A stretch of 64,000 nucleotides of DNA from Nectonema munidae (GCA_030549495.1 JAUIRK010000089.1:186001-250000), one strand, 5' to 3'; counted from the stretch's first letter, positions 48,343-61,517 are shown. Translations and numbers: made by a program. Notes: a model not told the origin generated them from the sequence alone.

Positions 48343-49931
48343 ATGGAGAAAATGGATACATATGATCTTCATATAGATACGATTGAAAATGAAAGTACAG
48401 AGGGATTCTTTTTTGATAAAAATCATTATAATGAACATTCAGAAGTTGTTGAAGCTATAAATTATGACATTACGTCAGATTCTGATAGTTTGTTGAAATT
48501 TGAAATCGAATCAAACAGTGAGTCAGAAGAAAGTGAGGATGAAAATTGTGACTATAAACAAGAACCTTTTAAAAATAAAAGAAGAGCTAGAAATGGTATT
48601 AAAAAAGTAAAAAAAAATTAGTAATTTGGATCCTGCTTCCTTGTTTAAACTTTTTTAAACGATTCTACCTTGCATATAATTTAAAAGTATACTAACCTAA
48701 AAGTATCTGACATAATAAGACGAAGTAATAAAGTATTTTTAAATGAAATTTTTTTATATCGATGAAATAAAAGTTTGTTAAGCTGTGATAAAGAGCTGGT
48801 TTAGACGGGGTAATTTTACATCTCTTTCTAAAATGTTGAATCCTTTGGAAAGTAGACCCTTTTACCGTGTGGTACATAAGCTTACAAAGATTTAATTTTT
48901 TTAAGAAAAATAAGATTCGATAATTTCAGAAATAGAAAAGAAAGACTAAAAAGTTCGCCTAGCAGCAATAAGAGAAATATGAAATGAGTTCTAAGGAAAC
49001 TTGTTATTATATTTTGATCCTAGTGAAAGGTTAACTGCAGATGAGCAAATACTAGGATATTGAGGAAAAGTTCCAGGCCGACCTTATATTCCTTCAAAAA
49101 TGAGAAAATATGGTTTGAATACTTTTGGGTTTGTTATGGTGAAAATTGTTTAGCTTCTCAATGCAAAAGTATATACTAGGAAAGAGGGTAGCAGTGTTCA
49201 CAAATGTTTAGCTAAAGATGTCGTTATGGATCTAACTAACCCTTTTTATGACGCAGATAGAAATGTAGTTAAAGCTAATTTTTTACTTTACATCAACTAG
49301 CTGTATCTTTATTTCAAAAAAACTTAACGCTTTTAGGAACTATACGTGTACATAGAAAAGAAGTTACAATATTGTTGAGAAATAAAAAGAGAAAGGGTTT
49401 TTGTCTATTTTTTCACAATCATAAAAATAAAATTGTTTTGGTCTCATATATTCCAAAGAAAAAAAATGTAATTTTGTTAAGCTCGTCTTATACTGACGAA
49501 AATTTGTTAGATGAAGTACAAAAAAGACAAGCTTTTATTTTGGATTACAATTTTGAAAAAGAAGTCAATCAATTAGATCAAAATTTGGAAGAGTATACAT
49601 GTAGGTGCAAATAAAGTTATACAAATGAGTTCAGGTACAAAATAAACAGAAGTTGTCATGAAGCAGCTAAATTTTTCGGTTAGATTTCAAATGAAACAAC
49701 CAACATTTCTGGAAGAAAAAAGTTGGAGGATGCATAACTTGTAAAAATTTTATCTTAGTCCCAGAAAAATTGTCAAAACTCACTGTTTTCTTGTTCCAAT
49801 AAAACTTAATTTTTCATAATACTGTATTTTAGAGTTTTACTTGTTGTTTCATTCAAAGTATAATGAAAATTTTTAATACTGATGGTAACAAACACACATC
49901 AAAGCTATTAAATTCATCACCTTTATGTGGG
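48343..49931 (+). mobile_element. piggyBac transposase remnant with a candidate right end
   Basis: ATG 48343 opens an acidic N-terminal ORF (SNSESEESEDENCDYKQEP). Decayed frames then give FRRGNFTSLSKMLNPLESRP and LAAIREI. FDPSERLTADEQ and PGRPYIPSKMRKYGLNTFGF follow at about 49010-49130 (the first catalytic block), then KVYTRKEGSSVHKCLAKDVV and TLLGTIRVHRKEV (about 49330-49370, the GT-R block). The last clear piece is a 49372-49614 ORF with KIVLVSYIPKKKNVILLSS. The GGVD block is not clear. GGG|TTAA at 49929-49935 fits a right tip. The left end was not found. Non-functional. Confidence 0.8.
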
Positions 49932-50319
49932 TTAAGAGAGTAAAGCAAATTTTCATAAAAATAAATTATTAAAAATGTCAAAATTAATAATCATTTCGAA
50001 AAATCTAAAATTTAATATATTTCAACAAAAAATGTACATATAATTTTTAAAAAAAGTGATTGAAATCTAAAATATCTCACCAATAGAAATAAAAATCTAG
50101 TAAAAATGAATTAAAATTAAAAATACGACATTTTGATAAATTATATTATAATTGATCAAGCTAAATTAAAAATTAAATTTTAATTCTTTTCTTATTTCTT
50201 TTTAATTTATTTTTTTCTCATTTCATTTTTAATTTAGTGAAATGGTAAGATGATTGAATATTACATAGCCTGTACTAAGTATTATCAAAAATGATTCCAC
50301 AAAACTCTCATGCTTCAAT

Positions 50320-52130
50320 TGCCACAATCACAACAACGCTACATCCAAACATTTCGAATTCCAAATTCAACACGCACAACATATCCAAAATCAACACAAC
50401 CTTCTAATAAGCAAATTCATATGCTAAATTTTCTCTACATAAACCTCAACCACTCTAGTGCCGCTTGAACAAACCTATATAACATTAAAATTGCAAACTT
50501 CTTTGATGCTATATCCATTAACGAACCATATCTAAATCTCTCTTTTAATATGCCAAATTACTTACTATATCACAATTCACCTTTATCCTTTTATTCAACA
50601 TGCATCTTCATAAAATCAACTGTTCATCACACACCATTACCACGATTCATTTCCAACAATTTTTACTTTGTTCTTTTACACACCAAACCTCACCCTTTTC
50701 TTTTCGCAACCCTTTATTATCCTCCCTAACACCCAATAGCCACCCCTTCTGATTTCTCCCAATCACTAACTCTTGCTACATCCACACTGCCGTCAACATA
50801 TCATTTAATTATCTCAACGGATTGCAATGCTAGATCATACATCTGGGACCACAAAGAAAATCCACAAGGAGAACAAGTCATTAATTTCTTATGCTCTAAC
50901 AACCTAACTGATAACTCTAAAAACCCTACATCCCAACGCTCTTGTAACAACGAACAATACACATCTCACATTAACCTCACAATAACCATACTCTCCATCT
51001 TATATCTAATTGGTCGATCTCGGACATCCCATCAGCTTCAGATCATTCCTTTATAACATTTCAATTTCTCATAAACACTACAACCAGTGCCCGCGCTAAA
51101 GCTAAATTTCAAAGGGGGTTACTTATATCCTATATTACTTTGCTGAAAAGATTCAAGTACTTCTGTATAAAAATCTATAGAAATCTCATATTATACATAT
51201 ACATACACCAGCATTTATATAAGATTATTGTGTACAATTTTTGCTTATTTATTTTTCCTGTTTGGGAGAGTTTGGGTGAGTTTGGGTAAAAAGTAAGACC
51301 GTAATTGATTTCACTCGCAAACCCTCCTGGCATCTATCTTTGCTTACCAATCATAAAACCCTCATTCAACCAGCAATCACCATCATGTATCTAGGCCTTA
51401 CCTTTCAAACAAACCTGAAATGGTCCATACACTTCAAAAACAGCTACATACCATAGACCCTGTTTCTACTAAGACAAGCAAATCTCATACAAATGGGGAC
51501 AAATCTCTCATACTTCCTGTAATTCAATACGGCATCCTCTCATGGGACTCATTGCTCGCTAACCCATCCACCCTTACATATTTATTCAAAATCCATAGAC
51601 TCAGTCTATCATCTCGAAAGCTTATTGCACAACTCCAGCATCTATTCTAGAAATCACACTGAATTGCACACTACATTTAATCCAACTGAAAGATTCCTTC
51701 ATCAGACAATACAACAGCACATACAAATCTTTACTTCCCCCATCTTGAACCTCCTATTTACATCTTCCACTGAACGAATTGCACCCTCACCCGAACCACC
51801 TCTCCTTCCTTTATCCATTCTTCACATCGACACCAACTCAACAACACCTGCGCCTCAACCCTTGGCCACTTTCCAATTAATCTAAGCGACATCATTACTC
51901 ACCTAGAACTCTTGAACTTACTCTTCGCCTTGATAGGCACTATTGAACCCATTCTTCACCTTAGCCCACAATAAAACCGACAATCCTTCTTAATATATAT
52001 TTTTCATTTCTACAATACTCCTAGCATCCTTATTAGCATTTTTCTCTTCAACCCTACCAAGCAATTTACAAGCATATCAATTAAATTTGGAAAGCGCTTT
52101 AACATCTCTACCTACCTACATACCTACCTA
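50320..52130 (+). mobile_element. Non-LTR retrotransposon (R1/I/Jockey-like) remnant with A/C-rich sense strand
   Basis: The endonuclease part reads SINEPYLNLSFNMPNYLLYH (about 50509-50570). It continues LIISTDCNARSYIWDHKENP with GEQVINFLCSNNLTDN (about 50805-50910) and ends with SHINLTITILSIL, all recognisable blocks of LINE endonucleases. Reverse-transcriptase C-terminal text follows: TIMYLGLTFQTNLKWSIHF (about 51380-51440) and LPVIQYGILSWDSL (51510-51560). The fingers/palm of the RT are absent, and 51090-51300 looks like an unrelated insert, with a GAGTTTGGGT triplication near 51266-51290. A CTAC-repeat stretch near 52116-52131 may be its tail. The sense strand is strikingly poor in G. Confidence 0.8.
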
Positions 52131-52193
52131 CCTTGGTAATAAAATTTCTGAATAGATAATTAGGTAGATAAAGATGTCAAAGCACTTTCCGAA
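52086..52193. repeat. Imperfect 33-bp inverted repeat
   Basis: The left arm starts TTTGGAAAGCGCTTTAACAT and the right arm, reversed, starts TTCGGAAAGTGCTTTGACAT. Both continue into CTACCTAC runs, with about 28 of 33 positions matching. The spacer is about 42 bases. It sits at the end of the C-rich LINE, so one arm may derive from its tail. Confidence 0.7.
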
Positions 52194-52199
52194 GTTAAT

Positions 52200-55100
52200 A
52201 CATATTAATTATATTATTATTATTGAAGTAAGAGGTCAGATTTATTGCGAGCAACCGAACCGTTCGGTTATTGTCACTCAGCATTAGCAAAGAAATGAAA
52301 GAGCACAATTATGAAGGGTAAAAAACACATGAAAGAAGTATAAAACATGTAAACAGGGAAAGTTATTTTCAAATAATTGATCTGAGAGTAAATTTCAGGG
52401 AACATTTTGGAAACAAACTGGGTTTTGTCCTTTGAAGAGAATCCATATTCTGCCTTTAAGTAAAATGAGACGATTCCAAGGAAAACATTTATATCTGAAA
52501 TAAAAAAGAAGAAAAAGTTAAATTCAAGATAAAATTACAACTGAAGAAGGTATTTTTTGTACTTTTTTTTAAATCTCATAATGTATCTTATGCAAGATTC
52601 GAAAATTAATACTCTTTATTAAGTAGCATTTCTCATAAACAGGTAGTTTACATCTTATTTTTTTATGTTATAACAAAAAGGAGTATTATATTGGAAAAAA
52701 TGACTACTTTCGATATAACTGAACCTAAATTCATAGTTCAAATTTATGCTCTTATAAGCAAAATCAGCTAATTGGTTCTTGTTAATTTGTTCTAAATTAA
52801 AGATATTATTTTTCCTTCTGATTTCAGTTAGGTTGCCTTTTTCTATCAACTTGATAGCCTTATTTTGTTTTTTTATGGAGAACGGAAAGTTTGGTAAGAC
52901 TTGCGGTACCCTAAATGAAATTGCAATAAGAAAGTCTAGATTGAATTAATAAATTGAAAATTAGAAGTTTTGTTTCGGCATTGAAAATTTTCTGTAGTTT
53001 ATAAAACCTTTTAATTTAATTGATATTTTTTTATGACGTAATTTAAATGTTGAACAAAATTAGCACGTGAATAAATGATTATTTGAAGATGCCTCTGGTG
53101 ATCCAATTTGCTAATAGTATTATCCCCAAGTTTGAGAGGCTTTAATATCTCCAACGAATGAACCAACCATATGATTTATGATTAATTTTAGACAAATCTA
53201 TAAATCTGCAATATTTTATCCAAAACAAGAAAAAAATACGACTTTTTAAACTAGAAAAGTGAATAAACTTTAAATTATAGTAAAATTACAGAAATTTATT
53301 TAAATTTGAAATTAATTTTTTGATTATAATTATTTTTATACTCTCTTTTATCATATTTTTTTCAAATTCATTGATGTAAAAGTTTTTTTTGTTCATTTAA
53401 AAAAGTTTTCTTAAATGAAATTTTAAAATAATCTTTTTTAATTTATGTTCAAAGAACCCTCAGTATATCATTCTAAATATTGTAATATGTAGTAAAAATG
53501 GTCCAAGAGGCCCATTTGCTCTGTTTGTGTTAAACTATAGGAAAGGAAAATTTGATACCAATTTCAACCCTTGACCTCTTTTCTATAAAATAAATACATA
53601 ACATTGATCTTATCCATACATCGAACGCTTATTTTAAGACAAAACTAATTTACTTTGTAGACAATACCCTATAAACTAGACTTTTATAATTATGCACTTA
53701 TATCCATGATAAATTGCATCCAAGTGCATTGATATGATTGAATATATCTAATTTAGTAATGAAGAAAGTAATTGGCTAGCATTGCTAAAGGTGAATTGCA
53801 AAACTAAAATCTTACTAAAACAATCATATCTTAAATATCGAAAATTTATCCTTTACATTAATGACTCACCTGAAAGTAATTTTTTAGAGATTTGTATTTG
53901 CATTTACTCATTGACACTATGAAACGCACACACATTTTTGTCATATATAATTTCATTTTTAAATTTTCTAAGAATAAACCCATAAATAGCTAGTAGTGAT
54001 AAGGAGTTTACAAAATTTTGTATGATGTCGATTTCTAAAAAAGCCGATTCTGATTCTTTTTGATTTAAAATATTTTCTTTCACTTTTAAAAAAGCAGACT
54101 TAATTTAACAGCGGAGACAAGTGCTGCACTTAGAGGTTTTATATAAAATTTGAAATAAAATATCTGAAAATGAAATTAACATAAATAGAAGTCTTTAAAT
54201 TGCCCTTCATTGATCAATCAAAAATAGGGCGTTACGAATAGCATTTAAATGAAATGAATTTTTTAAATATCTGAATATCGCTATTTTGTTTAATTAAAAT
54301 TTTCTTTTAACCCGCTGATGAATAGTGTGACTCCGGTATTAGATATTGTATCAATATAGGACTAAATGAAAAAAATTCAGTTATATCAAAATAGCAAGCT
54401 TTTCTATTATAGGCGTCCCAATTGCTCTTTTTTGAACAATAGCTGCCCTAGTTTTGTACTTTTAAGGAATATTCGTCCCATGTAACAAAATAAAATAAAA
54501 AAATTGAATTATTTCTCTATCAATAAAATAAATTATGAATTATTTTGTGTAATGGTAAAATTATAAATCTATTTTTAATCGAAGTATTTTCAATTAGATT
54601 TTAAGGAATGATGACTCAATACACAGTGTTCTGAGATTGATTTTCTTGATTCAATTAACTCTTGAAATTTAAAAAATGTTATTTTTACTCTCCATTTTAA
54701 TGCAATAAAGAAATATCCTCTAATCTAAATAAAGTTTAAAATTTTATGTCACGCTAAGTTCATGCTTCTTGTTTCTTATTTTTACATATACTTTAACAAT
54801 TTCTAGTCTCTTCAACAAATTTCATGATAACAAGTCAATGACTATAGAAATGTTGTTTTGTTCTTTTTTTAAACTCTTATTAATCTATATTAGTGATTCA
54901 TCTGAGAAGATTATAGTGTATACAAAGATTGAAGGCAAAATTTTTGTCACATTTGATATAGAGTGTTTAGAAGTAAACCCATTCTCTTATTCAAATAACG
55001 AATATAATACTAGTGTGAATGAACTTTTTATACTTATTGTCTCAAAGGTTCATCTGTCGTAAAGACCTTCAAACGAAAATGTTTCTCTTTAAAAGAATGC

Positions 55101-55439
55101 TATACATTGAAAAGGTATTCTTCTCAAAAAACACTTTACCAGGGTGTTAACAAAATGATGTTTTATGAAGGCTTATGATCGCATCTATCTTAAACGTCGT
55201 GCTCACCCCACCTAAATTTTAGTTCGTTTCATTTGAAGTAGTAAATGATTTTAGCCTTTTAAATGTTCAAATGCGACCTAAAGGTACTCAATCCTTGGTA
55301 TTGTATATATTAAGAACTAAAAGTATGTATATATATATATATAGTGGCTTGTAAGCACGAACATCAACGCTTATGTTAGAGGTTATAAGCATTAGGAAGT
55401 AGTTTTTACTTTAAATTTCTCATTTTTGCTTTTATTTAG
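52200..55439. other. Intergenic, no gene recognised
   Basis: AT-rich DNA with short ORFs lacking any recognisable domain. TTAACCC at about 54308 could be a solo piggyBac-type tip. An (AT)n run lies at about 55327-55342. The stretch ends at a possible 5'-UTR acceptor (TTTATTTAG, 55431-55439) before the MCT start codon. Confidence 0.4.
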
Positions 55440-55470
55440 CGTAAACCTATTCGTTCCTTCTACGTATACA

Positions 55471-55672
55471 ATGACATACAAAAGTAATACCTTTCAAGAT
55501 GGAGGCTGGGCATGGGTTGTCTTGGTGTCTACTTTTTTTGCTCATTTCATCATTTTCGGAACGGGTATGTCACTCACTGTCTTTTTTTCTGTGTTTATGG
55601 AGTATTTTGAGAAAACTCGCTCTGAGACTGCCTGGATCAACAGTATTCATTCTTCCGTTTTCTTCTTTTCAG
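55471..55672 (+). CDS. Monocarboxylate transporter (SLC16/MCT-like), exon 1
   Basis: This is the start of a major-facilitator protein that moves monocarboxylates or related solutes across the plasma membrane, typically with protons. ATG 55471 gives MTYKSNTFQDGGWAWVVLVS. The DGGWAW motif at residues 10-15 is the conserved entry to the first membrane helix in MCTs. The exon then encodes FAHFIIFGTGMSLTVFFSVF and YFEKTRSETAWINSIHSSVF, before a phase-1 donor G|GTATGA. The SETAWI text and the first two helices are as in MCT9/12/14-like proteins, but the subtype cannot be fixed. Exons seen in this window encode about 220 residues, so helices 7-12 are not in view. Confidence 0.9.
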
Positions 55673-55722
55673 GTATGATGCCAATGCCAAGGAAAAGCAT
55701 TTTACTGAACATTCACATTTAG

Positions 55723-55866
55723 GTCTAGTGTCAAGTTTTCTGATTGAGAGGTATGGCTGGAGAATTATCATTATTTTTGGTGCTTTATTATCTTCTATTG
55801 GTTTATTTTGCTCTTATTTCGCTCAAAGCACTTTTCAACTTTACTTGACCATTGGATTCTTAACAG
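55723..55866 (+). CDS. Monocarboxylate transporter, exon 2
   Basis: After a 50-bp intron (55673-55722, acceptor CACATTTAG) it encodes LVSSFLIERYGWRIIIIFGA and LLSSIGLFCSYFAQ, then FQLYLTIGFLTG. This corresponds to helix 2 end, the RYGWR loop and helices 3-4. The donor is G|GTAACC, phase 1, and the exon is an exact multiple of three. Confidence 0.9.
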
Positions 55867-57023
55867 GTAACCTCTAAACATTGTTAACTATTGTTTTTGA
55901 AATATAACTGTGATTTCTATCTCATTTTTTTATATTCACTTTGATACTATTATACATTTCCAGTATAATAAATAAACCATAGAGGTCTTTTTCGCTCTAA
56001 ATTTTTAGTTTTTTTCCCGGTAATTGTCACTTTAGCACTAGTATGTTTCCTCTCATTATTTTTTATCCATAGGTTATTATTTTTTTTACCAATTTACTCA
56101 AGACATTTTTACTCAATTTTTTTCACCCTAGCTTTCTTTTTATACGATCCATTCTAAATAATGTAATTTTAGACCTATTATCCTTCGCTACACTCTTTTT
56201 ACCCTTTCTTTTTATAGTTTTTTTCTAATTTTTCATTTCATTTTTATATTTTGATTTTAACTTTTGTAAGTTTTATTGAAATAACTCTTGATAATATATT
56301 TTTAGATTTTTTTGCCAATTTTCAAAGTGAAAATGAAATTTTTATTTTTTTAATGAAGAAATTTTTTTTATAAAATATATGAATCAACTTAAAGTTTTTA
56401 AAAAAAAATTTTATAAGAGCTAAAACAACTCTACATATTTGCGATTAGGCTTAGGATACAGTTATCTTTGAAAACTTGCATATATGAATAAAAAAATATT
56501 GAGATAACAAGTAAAATGAACAGAATAGTGTATATAGAATGAGGGAAATAACTTCATTAAAGGGAAATTGTATTTTCCATCCAGATAGTGCGAAATTGAT
56601 TTAAAGAATATGGTGAAAAATGAATGCGTATAAAAATCATATATTATAATAAATGCGACAAAATATAGTAGCTTTAAATATGGTTTCTAAATAAACAATA
56701 AAAATTGAGAATAAATCTAAAAGCGTAGAGTCCGTTAATATATCATGGTTAAATTATAAATATTTAAGTTGCAATAAAAAAGCGAGAAAACTTCATAGCC
56801 AAAGACAACATGATCAGAATAAAAATATCCATGATGACATAATGATATGAACCGAAAAATCTCTTGAGGATAGTTTTCATCAACTTGTAAAATTTAAGCT
56901 TCAGGTCTAAAGATAAAAATTAACAAAACGTAAATCTAATAGCTTTAGAGAACGACTTACAGATTATTATTATAGGGACTTTATGTTTGAGAATAGTGTC
57001 TTGTTTACTGAATTATTTTTTAG

Positions 57024-57223
57024 GCTTTGGCTACGGCCTTGTTCACATATCATCCATAGTCTCCCTCGGCTCCTACTTCAATGAGCGAAGATCCTTTGCT
57101 CAATCCTTTTCTTTGACTGGAGGAACTTTAGGCTTACTTTTGATGCCAATATTCACTTCAAGCTTGCTTCGCAATTTTAGCTGGCATCAAGTTTTGCTTT
57201 TTCTTGCTTCTCTGTCCTTACAA
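57024..57223 (+). CDS. Monocarboxylate transporter, exon 3
   Basis: After ATTTTTTAG it continues in phase with FGYGLVHISSIVSLGSYFNE and RRSFAQSFSLTGGTLG. YFxxRRxxAxxxxxxGG is the second MCT family signature between helices 4 and 5. It ends FSWHQVLLFLASLSLQ before GTAAGT (phase 0). The intron before it is 1157 bp. Confidence 0.92.
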
Positions 57224-57872
57224 GTAAGTCCTGTATTCAAACAAATTTTCAATAAAGTTATCATGGTTCAATATTTTTTCTTGAATAATATATTAATCTC
57301 ATCCATTTAAAAGCCATATTTCGAAAAAATGAATTAAAAAAATGTGCCGTTTATGTTTATCAAATCAAAAATTTTTGCAAGAAATATTACCAGTCGATTT
57401 TTAGCAAACAATTTTTTATTTTCATCCGATGTATTTTTATCGAGTCGCGATACAATTGAAGATCTGTAGTTAAAGTATGTTAGTTTTATGTTGCAGAATG
57501 AAAAATCATTTTTATTTATTTTCATGAGCGAAATTTATTGTGTTTTTAGAGATAATTTATTTGTTGAAGAGTAATTCTGATATTATTTTTCAATTTTGAA
57601 TTAAAAAAGATTTTGGAAAGGAATACTAATCATTGGCAGGTATTAGGACATTTCGCGAGTAGAACCATCCTGCCTACACCAGTCCTGTTTTATTTCCTTC
57701 GAAAAACCTGTAGTTTAAAAATAAAAATTCTCCTAGCCCAAAAAGCATCTAATGTGCAGTCGAGAACAAACTCGCAATGGTTCGACATCATTCCAGAATC
57801 GTTTTAGTATAAAGACTTTCATTACAATTACAACTGTATCTTTTTACCATATGTTTTGCGTGTAAACATATA

Positions 57873-58554
57873 CAGTAAAACCTTGATATTAAGGACACCT
57901 AAAAATCATCAAAAAATGTCCATATTAGTGAGGTGTCCATATTAGCGAGATTGCCTAAAAAAATTTGATTTAAAGTTTTAATATTTAAAAGAGATATGTA
58001 GAGTTTTTTTAAGGTAAGGTCATAAAACGGAAGGTTTAAAAAGTAAATATTAGCATTAAAAAGATGAAATAACTTTATTGACAGACAAATCATTCGCGTC
58101 GTTTAAAATACTCCAAAATCTTTGTCTGTTTAAAAATACTTCCATGAGCATGGTCTTCTAAATCTGCTTCAACTGAAGATAGAGAAGAAAAAATGATTCA
58201 TGCCATGGAGGCAAGTCATCCATGCCTTTTTATTGTGATAATAGTGGACAGGAAGATAGTCAATTTGAATACACTTGAAAGATCTTGTTCGAGCAGCTGA
58301 CCCAATTACGATAGGTTTTTCCATCTCTCCAGCCATATTAGTTATCATGACAAATCCTCATTCAAGTCCTCATTATCGAGGTTTTATTTAAAAATCATCG
58401 ATACTAGTGTCCATTGTCCGGAGTAGTGAGGTGTCCTCATTCTCGAGTTACATTTCCTATGTTTTTAATGTAAAATCAAACCGTCATTTCAAAAATGTCC
58501 ACTGTATTGAGGTGTCCTTATTATTGAATTGTCCACAAACCGAGGTTTCACTAG
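57873..58554 (-). mobile_element. pogo/Tigger DNA transposon, internally reduced
   Basis: The tips CAGTAAAACCTTGATATTAA and, reversed, CTAGTGAAACCTCGGTTTG are related, and TA lies outside both (57871-57872 and 58555-58556). Inside, the minus strand (about 58345-58160) reads ITNMAGEMEKPIVIGSAART followed by YLPVHYYHNKKAWMTC. This is the second part of the DDE domain of Tigger/TIGD transposases, clean for about 60 residues. The remainder of the ~500-residue transposase is missing. The element lies in the third MCT intron, antisense to the gene. Confidence 0.8.
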
Positions 58555-59012
58555 TATTTTTAGTTTTATCTGAAATGGAACTCTGTTCTTGATTTAAAAA
58601 CTGTTAGACACATATTTCGTAAAAAAAAAACGAAACAAAGCTGTATAGAAGTGCTCTGCATGGGGCTGACAGACTAGGGTTATCCAGAACAAACTGTCAG
58701 TTGTTCGCATCTTTATATGCATGTTAGATTGAGTGCTTATTAGTCTTTATGAATAAAGGGTATTTTTATTTTCTATGCGTGACATATATTTCAAAGAGAT
58801 TTGCATTGAGAGAACAAGAGTGATACGCGTGGAATCGCAATTGGACTGAAATAGAAAGATATAGGAGGTTTGATGTGAAAAGTTATTTTACCGATTTTAA
58901 TTCCAACAATACTCTTTGTTCATCTTTCATAAAAATGTTTATCAAATGTTAAGGCTGAAGTCAAAAATGAGACTCTTTAAAGTGTTTATTATAAAGAGTT
59001 TACATTAGTTTG

Positions 59013-59356
59013 TTGTATGTTTTGGCTGTTTTACAATAGAGTTATAGGTATCAAAAGAGTTATCATAACGCAAAGACTGAGATGGCTTGAACATGTCTCG
59101 AGACGTGACAGCGGCGAACATATGAAGGCGAACTAAGTTTTAATAGAAAAGTGAAAGGTAGACCCATAATGACCTAGACGGAAAATATAAAGAAAGATAT
59201 GATAAGTTTGCGGCTCAAACTTGGTGATGAAAAAGTCTACTGGAGGCACAAAATCAAGTTTACATGAATCAGTTTTGTTACATTTGTTATCCATTAGTGA
59301 CCTCGCTCACCCCAGCTAGCTAGAACTAATTACGCCCGTTAAATGATGATGATGAT
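59013..59356 (+). mobile_element. 5'-truncated RTE-like LINE with 17-bp target duplication
   Basis: It encodes the end of the polyprotein: QRLRWLEHVSRRDSGEHMKA, then GRPIMTWTENIKKDMISLRL and KVYWRHKI. The text matches the same C-terminal region as the 16.7-kb copy. The tail is (ATG)n. GAGTTTACATTAGTTTG occurs exactly at 58996-59012 and 59357-59373, a target-site duplication that fixes both borders. It is 344 bp and dead on arrival. Confidence 0.92.
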
Positions 59357-59767
59357 GAGTTTACATTAGTTTGCAAGAATGTATTGACACTTTGAAGAGG
59401 CATTCAGGATTAAGAATGTTAAGTAATAGACGTTTTATTGTATATATAATGTTTACCATCAAAATTAACATGTAATTGCAGTTGTATTTGACGATTTGAT
59501 TTTAAGGCAAATATATAAGCCCATTCCTTGAAATTAACGAAGATTTTTATTAATAGCACTTATAAACGCGGACGATATTATTTCTACTTATATTTAAATA
59601 CTTGTATTAAACTTGACACTCATTTTTGAACAAAATTTATGTAAGAAATATAATGCAAAATGCTTTTAAAAATTAGTCATTTTATTAGCCCATTTTAGTT
59701 CACGCAAAACTGAAGATTTTGACTAACCAATAATTCCATTTTCAAGTTCGCCTTCGTTCCTCTACAG

Positions 59768-61378
59768 CAGTGTTTCGCAACCTTTTCGAAGTGATTACCC
59801 CAAAATGCAATTTCGGAATTATTGTTCACCCTATTGAAGAGATAGTCGACAATATCGATGTTTTTTTCACAGTTACATGACCTACACAGGTCATATAGCC
59901 AGCTATTGTCTCTATGGATCCGATCCAGCAACATCATAAATGCAAAACAAATTTTATCCCTGCTCTGGTTTTTCAGTGTGATGGTTAAGCTTACATTTAC
60001 TGTGCTATTTTTTCTATACTGTGTAGGTCACTGAATAGGCTAATTGTGCGTGAGATGAAATATTGAGTCCGATATGTTTCTTGGTCTTCATACTGAAATC
60101 TTGACTGGTAGAAAATCCTAGGTGAATTCGTACTGTTAGAAAGGGTGCTGGTATATTTTGAATGCAAGAGATCTAGAAAGTGTTTAGACCAGCCTTGGCC
60201 TCAAACATTAGTTTCCTTGCATATTTGTCTTGAGGGATAAATTCTTCTTTTGATGGGCAATCCTTATAAGGAATGATATCTTCACTCACAACAAAAGCAC
60301 TTCTTATTCATTCACTGTCGGTACTATTGAAATCTTGAAGTACTTCTGCATGCTTTCTAATATGCCGGCAGGTCATCTCTAATGTCTGTCTTCATGTGGT
60401 AATATCTTCAGAATTCAGCTTCTCAAGGATGCCATCCAAGGTAGGAAATTGTGAAAACTCCCATTCCAACACATCCGATCCATAGTTGCAGCTCCACACA
60501 AAAGGAAGCAATGCTTACCCGAAGTTGTTTTACCTGTTCTGTCTTCCTTGAGGTTTTAAGTTCCCTGTATTTATCTCTCAGACATCAGCTAGGAGGCACA
60601 ATTCCTCGTCAAACAGATTAACGAGGCATGCTCCTTCTCGTGCACAAATATATGAAGTAATTCACTTTACTCAGCAACATGAACCAAGATTTTCCTATAT
60701 GGCAGGCAGCGATCTCCTGTATGGTACAGTAATTTTTCATAATGAGCTCCCATTTCTTCACACTGCTTATTGATTATGCCACTGTTCAAACAATTTGATT
60801 TGACGAGGTTTACCATCTTGATCGTGTGACAAAACAACCTTGATTGATTCGGGTCTGCTTCTTGAAGCCACGGTAAAACGATGAAAAATACAGTGCACAA
60901 CCTCAATATCTTTGTTTTTTCTTTGAACAAACCATGAAATCAATTCCGCTGCTAATAATGAACTGTTCATAATGAATTTATTGACCTTATCTAATAAACC
61001 AAATCAAAGTGGCACATGATGCAACATAGGTGCTTTTATCAAACTTCAAGCAAATACAATATCAATTAAGACACTTCAAAAATAAACCTTTTGTCATTCT
61101 CACCAGTTTCTTCCGTTTAAATCTCACTGACTACACTAGTTAATAGTATAGTTTCTAAGTAAACTATGAAGCAATTGAAGTAAAATTAATAAATAAAACA
61201 AACAATTCATTTAAATATTTCATCATAATTGTCGACACTTAGACTGATTTGAAAAAGCTTTTCATAGTGTTCCTTTTCTTATGTATATAACCCTCTTCTC
61301 GCACAGAACACCCAATACCCTAAAAATATCGAACCATTGCCCCAATGGGTAAATTTACCCCTATGTTGGGAACCACTG
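59768..61378 (-). mobile_element. hAT transposon with 8-bp target duplication, transposase broken
   Basis: The tips CAGTGTTTCGCAACCT and, reversed, CAGTGGTTCCCAACAT are related. The flanks CTCTACAG (59760-59767) and CTCTAAAG (61379-61386) match at 7 of 8. The minus strand encodes a hAT transposase piece at 60820-60667: VNLVKSNCLNSGIINKQCEE, then YEKLLYHTGDRCLPYRKILV, like the VNFIKS...LLLHTEVRWLSRGKVL block of SCAND3/ZBED5 proteins. KHAEVLQDFN and KEEFIPQDKYARKLMFEAKA further along are in loose frame. BED finger and dimerisation tail are not seen. It lies in the third MCT intron. Confidence 0.85.
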
Positions 61379-61517
61379 CTCTAAAGGAACAACAAGCCAA
61401 ATTGGGCTAATGTAATTAATAACTCGTTAAAGACCTGGGAATAAAAATTGTGATGACACTTACTATTGATCATCATGAAATTTTATGGATATTCTTTAAT
61501 TTTTTATTTTTACTAAG

